Below are positions 55,898 through 64,000 of a stretch of 64,000 nucleotides of DNA, piece after piece (position 1 is the stretch's first letter; each line of letters begins with the position of its first letter). The position numbers and the translations under genes were made by a program. The stretch is from Polyporus tsugae (Eukaryota > Basidiomycota > Agaricomycetes > Polyporales > Polyporaceae): positions 1,302,001-1,366,000 of the forward strand of contig JAHRBS010000002.1 in NCBI GenBank assembly GCA_024305745.1, read 5' to 3'. The notes below the pieces were generated by a model. It searched no databases. It was not told the DNA's origin and saw only the letters and a program-made list of their open reading frames with translations.

Positions 55898-56406
55898 GGC
55901 AGAGAGGAGCTGGGTGAGGACAAGGTCCTAGGACGCTGATTGTAGTATGGCCATGACAACAAAGCCGAGTTGAAATATTGGAGGTCATGATCGCCGTCGT
56001 GGAAAGACTCGCGAATGTCCGCTTTGCTCGGAAAGGTCCACGCCTGCGGCTGGCCGAATACTACTCTCTCAGATCTCTCTCCAACACAGGCGTCTAATAT
56101 GTATGTCGCAGGAACGGAACGTTCACAGCCATCGAGCCCGCAACAATTGCAAGCTGGCCACTTCTGTCTATACACAAGAACATATACACAAGAACAACGT
56201 TCGGCGATGATCTCCTCCTGATTTCTTCAAGCCGTCTCGTCTTCTCTACAACAGATGCAACATGGAGGACGACGAGGGGCCGCCAGAGCAGAGGTTACGA
56301 TTAGACTGCCGGTGAGCTATGATACACTTGCGTGTGGTTGAGTAATTATAGGATTCTAACATAAACCACTTGCATCTAACTTTACCGGGGACCATGACCA
56401 GCTTCT
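55898..56406. other. Intergenic with a 5' relic of the 51901 family
   Basis: The DUF7330 promoter lies next to 55898. At 56220-56249 lies a near copy of the sequence before the 51901 gene, followed by ATGGAGGACGACGAGGGGCC (56262) and a GTGAGC donor at about 56310. No second exon follows, because the DSS1 3' end begins at 56407. Confidence 0.5.
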
Positions 56407-59349
56407 TCAGCGACGTTTCATGTCCAACATCGGCCGTGGCCCCAGATGGACCTGGTGGATATCCACGCCAATCTCGTCTCCCAGAGTGAGCTCAGAGCCC
56501 GTCCCGAGCGGCAACCCAATCACACGCGCACTCAGCCCGAGCTGCGGCACGTAAACCCCGCAGTTCACCTCGCCCAAGCTTTCGTACAACGTTGGCGGTT
56601 CCGTGAGGCGCGCTGTGAGGGTTCTGAGCGGGTCGCGCTCTCTCTCCGCGCGGCGCGGGTCGCCCATCCACCGGAGCAGGAACGAGTGCGCCCAGAACGA
56701 CTGCTGGTTTTTCTCCACCCGCTGTGTGACCAGCTCGCGCATCGAGATGTCCTCCGCCGCGCGGAGCAGCCAGTCCGCGTCGAACAGCGACGACGCGGCG
56801 CGTTCGCCCTTCTCGGCGAGGAGCGCGTGCTTGATCTGCCAGTGCGCGATCATGTCCCCAAACCGCCGGAGAGGGGACGTGACCTTCGTGTAGCCCTCGC
56901 CCTCGGGGATGCCGAGGAGGGAGTGCATCGCGGGGGTGACGACGTTCTGGCCGGCGGGGACGGTGAGGCGCGCGGCGAGCGCCTGGTAGACGTCGATGAT
57001 GCCTCCTGGGGCCCTGCTCGCCATCAGCTCCTCGATCTTGCCGCGTAGCTCCGTCTGGGCGGGGCCGACTGCGCGACGGATGGCGGGGATGCCCCGGTCC
57101 CGGAAGAAGAGCGACGCGACGCGGCCGGCGGTCTTCATGCACTCCGAGACCATCCCGCGGGAGCCCGCCTCGTTCTGGTGCGTGATGCTGTAGGTCAGCT
57201 TCGGAAAGCCGCGGAATTGCGAGGGGACGCCGGTGCCCATAATATCGTTTGGGAGAGGGCGCGGCTCGACGGCCATAGAAAACGACGGGAGGGTGAAGAA
57301 AAACGCGTTGTTTCTAAACCGCCAGTCGCACAGTCGTCGTGTGACTTCGTTGATGAGTCGTAGATCGTCCACGACGTTAGGACCGATGGTGGAGAGGTTG
57401 AACTGAGGTGGCTGGGGCTTGTCGCCGAATGGGAAATGGGTGACTAGGGGTTGATTCCCGAGCAACGCGTCGACCTCGTCGTACTTGATGATGCGAACGT
57501 TCCGGACGATGGCTGGCCGAACCTTGTAATCCACAATCTCTCCATTCGAGTTCACCTTGACGCTGAACGTCAGTACGACATCCGGCTGCCCTGGTGTACC
57601 GCCAAGACTGAAACGGTTGAAGCCCGCGTCGCGAGGAAGCATGGGTATGGTGCGGTCCACGTAGTATTGGGCGGTGGCAAGTTGCATGGCTTGTCGGGCG
57701 ATGTCGTGGGTTGGAGGGAGTAGCGTGGTGGGATCCGCGATGTGGACATGTAGCCATGTATGTTCTGGGTCGGAGGGAATTCTTTCGACAGAGATGCCGT
57801 CGTCCAGTTCCTCAGCGCCCCAATCGTCGATGACGAACACTGCCATGTCACCGAAGTCATGTCGCAGAGACTCAACCACGTCCTGGGAGTACAAGTCTGT
57901 CGGGCCATGAGAGCTAGGAAGGATCGGCGTGGAGACAGTGGGAACCAGGTCAACATTATCAATTTCCTCACGCCCGAGGGTCTCCCGAGTGTTCAGTTCC
58001 TCCCATGGAGCGACAAGCCCCAATTCTATGATGAACGTGTGGGCGGAAGCAGGGTCATAAGCATCGGGATAATGCATCCCGACCCTCTTCATGATGTATG
58101 TGATAGGGACCAAGAACGGGTCCTGTTGGATGAATCGTCGAGACTTCATGGACGCAAGGAAGAAGCGAAAGATGGTCTGCTCGTCATCGGTCCACTCCAC
58201 GTTATCCACGGGCCGACGCGACGGAGGCTCATCCCAAGAATCCGCGGTCCTCTGTCTTGACTCGGCGATAACCCTGCGTGCCTTCTCCGCGAAGGAATCT
58301 AAGGTTGGGGATCCACGAAGAACCATCTCGGTGACAGCCTGGATGTCCACAACCTCCTGCCGCGGTCGGACCCAGAAGAGTTGCTTTTGAAGGAACCTCC
58401 TGGTTTCGGCAACGTACAGGTCCCCATTGGCGAACAGGAACGACTGCACGGCGAAGAGATCCTGAGTTGTCAACGTAGTTTCTTGCCCAAAAAGCTTCAC
58501 CGCCGCTTCCCGCGTAGTTATGTGAGCCCAGGTCGTCGGATCGGGATGCACGACCTGGTCGTAGAAGGAACCTGAGCGCGCGAGCTCGGGAATGGTGTGG
58601 AGGTCGTACTCGAAACGCTTCTCGAACGACCGTAGCTTGTCAAGGACATGTACCCGCGCGTCGCCCTCCGCCTCTGACCTGGCATCGGCGAAGAGCCCAC
58701 ACCGCTCGATCAACTTTTTGCTGATGAAGTCGGGGATCTGGAAGGTGACATCGTGTTCGAAACATTGCCACACCTCGCCGGAGTTGGTGAGGACGTGCAG
58801 GACCCACTTCCGGTTGTGCAACATGCTGTAGAGCACGGTGCCATATAGGGCCAATCCGGATCTTTTGGCCTTCGCCTCAGCTCAAGATGAGAGATAGCAG
58901 TAGCCCAACGTCACTTACCTCCGCAGCTCTACTAGCGTACCAGCAGGGATGCGGCGCGCAGTGTCGGTGGACGCGTCCACTTCGCCGTCCGCCAGGGTGG
59001 TAGTCGTCTCGGGTCTCTTCATGGCAGTAAAATGCTGCTGTTCCTGAGACGGGGGAATATTTCTGCTTGGTAGCAGGAGCTCCCTCGCGGTACTCTTCCC
59101 CTTCCCTTCGACCCTGCTTTTGAACGGCTTGCCCTCGAGCCATCCACACGCTTCCGGTGACAGGACCTTCCTGAGCTCCTCCGCAACCGACACTTTGCCA
59201 CTTCTACGGTCACGCTGGTCGAATGGCGCATCCACGAAACGCGTAGACGACCGGTTGCTCCCTTGACCTGGCCCGCTTCGATGGCGGCGGAAGGTATGTC
59301 GGAACCCGGATGAGAGCTCGGGGATGTGTTGGACTGCGCGTTTGTGCAT
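56407..59349 (-). CDS. DSS1: Mitochondrial 3'-5' exoribonuclease DSS1 (RNase II/RNB family)
   Basis: Two exons (59349-58919, 58861-56407) sum to 961 residues. The N-terminus MHKRAVQHIPELSSGFRHTFRRHR is Arg/His-rich without acids early on, a mitochondrial style. The RNB domain is clear: VFVIDDWGAEELDDGISVE carries the catalytic aspartates at about residue 480, followed by TWLHVHIADPT, PMLPRDAGFNRFSLG, DVVLTFSVKVN, and the late block YTKVTSPLRRFGDMIAHWQIKH. The C-terminal ~90 residues look like the S1-type end. Dss1 with the Suv3 helicase forms the mitochondrial degradosome that turns over RNA. Start: first ATG of the presequence; its divergent partner at 59638 lies 288 bases away. Confidence 0.92.
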
Positions 59350-59637
59350 CGCGGGAAGGAGGATAGGAGTGGAGGGCAGAAAAGGTTAGAGGTATGCCGT
59401 ACACCGCAGAGCACGAGCGAAACAACCGAGCAAGAGGTGAGAGGGAGAGACAACCAAGCACGGGCTGAAAGCTCAGCGCTCAGCGCTCAGCAACTGCATC
59501 GTCCCAAAAACCCAGCGCTTGCATGGCCCGATTGAATCTCCTTGTCCGATCACAAAAGTTCCAACGCGTGCCTAGTCGTGTTGCACATCCATCCTGCTTC
59601 ATTTACCGCATCTACCTACACCACACGCAACCTCAGC

Positions 59638-60819
59638 ATGTTCAAGCGCGTAGAACGGAGGATACGCAAGAAGGAAACGGAGGAAGAACTCGGTCTAGAC
59701 GAGGAAACGAAGGAGATGCTCGGCCTCAACGCGGCGGACACCGACTCGGACGAGTCGGACTCTTCGTCGGGCTCAGAGGGTGACTCAGAGGACGAGGAGC
59801 AGGGAACATGTTTGGGTGAGGGCGAGGATGCGAGTGATGCGGAGGAGCATGTCGTGAGAGAGGACGAAGAGGACGAGGAGGAAAGTGAAGTGGGGTCCGA
59901 GGACGAAGACGAAGACGAAGAAGACGAAGCACCCATGTCCGTCTCTGAAGCCCTACAAAATCCCCTATGGCACGTATCTTTGGAGCCGGAGGTGAAGGCG
60001 TGCGCCGCCTGCCCTGGCAAGCTCTTGAAGAACCCCGTCATGATCGACGTGCACATGAAGTCGGGCGTGAGTTGCTGCTTCACCGAGCGTGTAGCGTTCT
60101 CCGCATGCTGAACGTGTCTCGACCTAGGCACACAAGCGGAGGTTTACAAAGCTTAGGGAGGCGGCAATGAACGTCGACCCGGAGACAGACGTGCGCGACC
60201 TCGTGCGCGTACAACGCCTCGCCACCCAGCCGGAGAAGCCTGTTGAGGGCCAACTGTCAAAACGCGCGGAGAAGAAGGTGCGTGTGTAACCCTCTCGTGT
60301 TGTCCACACCTCCGTATTTATTCTTGAAACATCACGCAGAAATCGAAACTGAGTGCCATCAAAGCGAAACGCACGAAGCAGAAAGACATGAAGGCGAAGT
60401 ATAAGGCGAAGAAAGAAGCTAAGGAGAAGGCTGCTGCTGAGAACGAGGCAGCATCCTCCGAGTCAGAAGATGGAGCCGACGCCAGCCCCGCGAAACCTCC
60501 TGCTCCGAAGAAGCGAAAGGTGGGTAGGGACGCGGATGACGAGGACCGTGCATCCAAGGCCGCTGCTTCTCCCAAGAAACAAAAGCCCCCCAAAGCCAAG
60601 CCGGATCCGAAGTCGTCGAGAGCTACGCTGGCCTCCACGAAAGCTGCCAAACTACCGAAGAAGTCAACAGCCGATACCCCGTCAAAACGCTCAGAGAAAC
60701 CAACTGCAAAATCGAAACAAAGACCATTGGTAAAACCTACCACCTCTCCCCTAAAGGTTGCGGTCTCGAAGGACGCGAAGTTGTTGAAGAAGCGGAAGCG
60801 CAGTGACGTGGCGTCATGA
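59638..60819 (+). CDS. Basic/acidic nucleolar-type protein with a CxxC block
   Basis: Three exons (59638-60066, 60128-60277, 60340-60819) sum to 352 residues. MFKRVERRIRKKETEEELGLDEE begins a charged coiled coil. Residues about 35-100 are a Ser/Asp/Glu run. The most conserved-looking part is NPLWHVSLEPEVKACAACPGKLLKNPVMIDVHMKSG joined to AHKRRFTKLREAAMN, where a CxxC and two later histidines could hold zinc. The C-terminal ~170 residues are Lys/Ala/Pro/Ser-rich with several nuclear signals (APKKRKVG, LLKKRKRSD). I believe similar proteins occur across basidiomycetes as predicted ribosome-biogenesis factors, but I cannot give a name. It is divergent from DSS1 and convergent with the kinase that follows. 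Confidence 0.78.
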
Positions 60820-61020
60820 AGCCGTGTGGTTATAGCCTGAGGGACTTGATGGATATTATGTGTATTATATATATGAGATACCAAGGTCCATAGAGTGACA
60901 CCCATAAGTAAACAAGAGATAAGGAGCGACAGGTGCGCAGACGCAGCAAAGGTAGCACGTGAACACCAACGAAACAAGTGACATGCGAATGAATGGTAGT
61001 CTGTGCAAAGGGTGTGATTA

Positions 61021-62743
61021 TCACCGTAGACTCTGCAGAACCTGGTCGGTCCTCCGGATTACCTGCAACGTAACGGATTGATGAGCAATGAACGCGGAGC
61101 CTTGTCGGCGTCGAAGCACGTACTTCGTGGATATCTGGACGGTCGTCTGGCTTGACTTTCAGCATGCAGTCGATCAAGTCCCTTAGACCCTGCGAGTACG
61201 CCGAAGCAGGATGCTTATACTGCGCGCCCATGACGGCCATCGCTATCGAGCCGCCCTGCTCCGTCGTCTGTGTGTTCTCGAAAGGCGAGTGCGAGTACGC
61301 GAGCGCGAAGAGCGTACAGCCCAGCGACCAGATGTCAACCTTCTCGTCGAGGATCACGCCCGTCTTGACGTCGAACAACTCGGGTGCGCGGTAGGCCATC
61401 GTGCTCTGCTCCGCGGCGATGTCCTGCTGGAGGAGGGCCTGCGAGCGGTTCTCGACCTTGACGCGCGCCTTCATCGTGCTGCCGAAGTCCATGAGGATGG
61501 GCTGGCCCTCGTCCGAGATCATGACATTTCTGCGACGCCGCCGGTCACGGTCAGCGACTCGGGGGTCCCGCGTGAGACGGTTGGATGGAAGATGCGTACC
61601 CTGGCTTCAGATCGCGGTGTGCGTACGGCACGAGCTCGGACTCCCCGGCGGGCCCGTTCCCACCCTCATGCTGTATCCTGTCCAACTCCTCGTCCTCATC
61701 GAAGATCGGTTCATGCTCCTCACCACTGCCCTGCGGCCTGTCTTTCGACATAAGCGGGACCTTCGAGCCGCTGCTGCCTGCCCCATGATACGAGTAGCCG
61801 CCATCGGCATCTCCTTCCGGCTGGGGAAACATCTGGTCGTCGTCGTCGCCAGACAGCGAATTGCGAGGGGAGCTGGGTACGGAGGGCGCGTGTCGGGACT
61901 GATTTGCACGCGGGGCAAACGCATCGTTTTTGGAGCTCACGGGTGCACGGTAGGCGTGCATAGCACGGATGGCTTCGCAGGTGCCCTTGAAGTAGCGCAG
62001 CATTTCGGATTCGGAGAAGTGGGTGTTGTTGATCGAGTTGGCGTTGATCGCGTCTTGGAGGTTGCCGCGCTAGGGAGCGGGATATGCGGTCTGAGATGGA
62101 GGCTTGGGTGGAGTGTGGCAAGGAGGCTGCTTACTTTGTAGAGGGGGAGGAAAAGGTAGACGACTTGGCCGTCGCCGTTAGGGTCTTGGACCACTGCTGA
62201 ATCCTTGGCGTTTTGGAATGCGGTGAGGCGACGAGCTAGTTGAGGAAGGCCATGAAACTCACAAGTATTCGAATGATGTTAGGATGCCTTCATGGGTTCC
62301 GATGAGAACACTGCGAGCGCGTCGTGGAGTGCTTTAAACTCACTTAAAACGCCTGTAGGCTTCAACTTCGCGCATCGCTTGCCTGACGTCCTCCTGACCG
62401 CTAGGGCAACGAATCTTCTTGAGCGCGAATTGTCTCTGCAGAGAATTTGAGTAAGATTGTGTAGGTCTGTCGAGCGCAACGATTGCGCACCCCGCTGTGC
62501 TCGTCCTGAGCAAGGTAGACGAAGGAGAATCCTCCTTCTCCGAGCACCCGGATAATTTTGACTAGGAAGTCTAACCTCAGGACCAAACCGCACGGCTACA
62601 GACGGCTGGAACTCACATGTTCTCCCATTAATCTTGACTTTGGCTGATTGCTGGCACACACATGACGAAAGAGCCCAGAACGCGTCCTTGACCTGGTACT
62701 TGATATTCTCGAGGGTATGCATCAGTTGTGGCGGGAGCGACAT
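61021..62743 (-). CDS. ENV7: STK16/ENV7 family serine/threonine kinase
   Basis: At least five exons. MSLPPQLMHTLENIKYQVKDAFWAL, then CVCQQSAKVKINGRTYFLVKIIRVLGEGGFSFVYLAQDEHSG with the glycine loop, RQFALKKIRCPSGQ with the ATP lysine, RRFK and HPNIIRILDSAVVQDPNGDG. The catalytic loop is AHRDLKPGN, then ILMDFGSTMKARV, MAYRAPELFDV, DIWSLGCTLFALAYSHSPFE and LIDCMLKVKPDDRP. The last exon gives VIRRTDQVLQSLR. The NAK-group family sits on Golgi, endosome or vacuole membranes through acylation of N-terminal cysteines; CVC here is a candidate site. A disordered insert of about 100 residues lies between helix E (MHAYRAP) and the HRD loop. The stop lies 200 bases from the convergent neighbour. Confidence 0.93.
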
Positions 62744-63091
62744 GCGGGCGGGTTACAGGAATGTGCGGAGAGGGCGGCGTGGAAAGTGGGATGAACACGA
62801 AGCTGGTGTCCTGTGAAAAGGCGGATTGCTGATGCTGTTTCTCGCAGACGGTGCAGCGCGACGTGCACTGTGCTGCGTGCACGCACAGCGTTCCACTGTC
62901 GGCCCGTGCTGCGCCCTGTAGGCGCCGACGCTCACGTAGGCGCGTTGGCCACAGCTGCGGTCCTCCAACTCGCCCTTGCTCTCAGCCACCACCTTCGGGC
63001 CACCGCTTAGACATCGGTCCCCCTGTCGCCCACTTTTTTGTCTTCCGTTTTCACCGTTTACTCCTCTCTTGCTGCTGTCTGCACGCTGAGT
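62744..63091. promoter_or_regulatory. Divergent promoter (ENV7-like kinase / C3HC protein)
   Basis: 348 bases between two divergent starts, with a CT-rich patch just before 63092. No other feature is seen. Confidence 0.5.
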
Positions 63092-64000
63092 ATGGCTGAG
63101 CAAGCGGGCTCCACGATTGTCGCTCCCACACCCGCCGCTGTGAAGCACTCTTCATCTGACAAATCTCTCAAAGTCTGTCTCCGCCCTTCCAACTTTCACG
63201 CCGACGTGAACTGACACGAAGACGTAGCGCAAAGCCGAAGATGTTATACAAATCCTCGACGAGGCCGTCGGCCCTTCCGCTGTCCCCTCCACCGCCATCA
63301 GCCGACCTCCACTCAAGCGACTCCGCACCTCGCGTTCAATTTACGCCATGCTGGCCAAGTACGGTATCCAGAAGGACCCCAAACCGTACGTGAACCCTAC
63401 GACGAAGCCCGCGAGTGCATTATTCTCAACCTATGCCACCCTAGGGCAACCTCGTCAGACAACCTGGACGGTTTGTCCAAGACTGCACCGCATCTATTCG
63501 CCATCCTTTCTCGCACTGCCAATCGTACCCGAAAGGCCCTCCCATTCAAATCCAACTTTCTGGGAAAGTGCGGCCCACCCTCTGCCCCGTCCACAAGTGA
63601 CTATCGCCCGTCGTCCACATCCTCGTTCCTCGCGCGCCTGTCCACATATAAGCTCACCACATACGGCAACAAACCGCCTGCCATCGATGCCGTCGCGGCC
63701 GCGAAATGTGGATGGGTTAATGACGGGAAGGACCGCTTGGTATGTGGGCTTTGTGGCGTCTCGTGGGTTGTTGCCGGGAGAGACGGCATGACTCGCGACG
63801 CTGGTATGTTGGGATACTTGAAATAGGTAGGTCGCTACTAACAACAGATCGGATACAGCAAATGCTCTGGTCGAGAAGCAACGCCTTCAATTGGTAGATG
63901 CGCATAAAGATGGTTGTCCGTGGAAGACTCGCCAATGTGATGGTACGTTCTTTGCCATCGGCGTCGGGTGACCTGCTCAATTGCCCATTATAGATTCTAT
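63092..64000 (+). CDS. C3HC zinc-finger protein, ZC3HC1/Rsm1-like (partial, runs off the end)
   Basis: The first exons read MAEQAGSTIVAPTPAAVKHSSSDKSLK, then RKAEDVIQILDEAVGPSAVP with SRPPLKRLRTSRSIYAMLAKYG. The next begins ATSSDNLDGLSKTAPHLFAIL, joined at an acceptor near 63444 that keeps frame. The zinc-finger block is FLARLSTYKLTTYGNKPPAIDAVAAAKCGW and DRLVCGLCGVSWVV, then after an intron NALVEKQRLQLVDAHKDGCPWKTRQCD. This gives the C-CxxC-HxxxC pattern of zf-C3HC. Human ZC3HC1 (NIPA) sits at the nuclear basket; S. pombe Rsm1 acts in mRNA export. The C-terminal Rsm1-like half lies beyond the window. Confidence 0.85.

Noticed and set aside
1..64000. CRISPR array, prokaryotic operon or phage
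   Set aside because: Spliced eukaryotic genes throughout; no regular direct repeats with unique spacers.

Overview
This window reads as nuclear DNA of a basidiomycete fungus, most likely an Agaricomycete (mushroom or wood-decay lineage, perhaps Polyporales; the order is inference). The reasons are dense genes on both strands, many 50-70 base introns with GT-AG ends and CTNAY-like branch sites, CT-rich promoters, and families typical of the group (DUF6534, DUF7330, F-box/LRR, CYP51, and an Agaricomycete transposase-like family). No rRNA gene, tRNA gene or CRISPR array was found. Gene models were assembled by hand from splice signals and family motifs. Where exon coordinates are given, the exon sums were checked to keep frame.

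Layout. 1-0.56 kb: 3' end of an F-box/LRR-like gene. 0.9-17.5 kb: housekeeping block with HPM1-like histidine methyltransferase (-), OMA1 peptidase (+), a small mitochondrial protein of unknown role (+), a disordered nuclear protein (-), a two-domain DUF427 protein (+), VPS51 of the GARP complex (-), a Frag1/DRAM/Sfk1 membrane protein (-) and a DsbA-like oxidoreductase (-). 17.5-20.2 kb: no supported gene. 20.2-31.3 kb: plasma-membrane-type casein kinase I (+), a 1035-residue PPR-like mitochondrial protein (-), ribosomal stalk protein P0 (+), HEN1 small-RNA methyltransferase (+) and the tiny V-ATPase subunit e gene (-).

31.5-41.6 kb is more dynamic. A decayed CYP51 fragment and a decayed SBDS/SDO1 copy lie head to head beside an intact metzincin protease with three H-type lectin repeats. 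They are followed by a degenerate minisatellite, the intact CYP51 (-), an uncertain membrane protein (-) and a many-exon DUF6534 protein (-). 41.6-56.4 kb is accessory: gene-poor DNA with a 47-base perfect palindrome, a transposase-like gene (+), a C2H2 zinc-finger factor (+), a tandem pair of an unrecognised gene family (one broken, one intact) with a further 5' relic downstream, and a DUF7330 membrane protein (-). 56.4-64 kb returns to housekeeping: mitochondrial RNase DSS1 (-), a nucleolar-type protein (+), STK16/ENV7 kinase (-) and a C3HC zinc-finger protein running off the end (+).

Several genes act in mitochondria (OMA1, PPR protein, DSS1, the 6.8 kb protein) or in endomembranes (VPS51, VMA9, CK1, STK16, CYP51). 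This is normal for a housekeeping stretch and does not suggest a cluster. The most unusual content is the protease-lectin fusion, the paired CYP51/SDO1 relics and the unknown tandem family.
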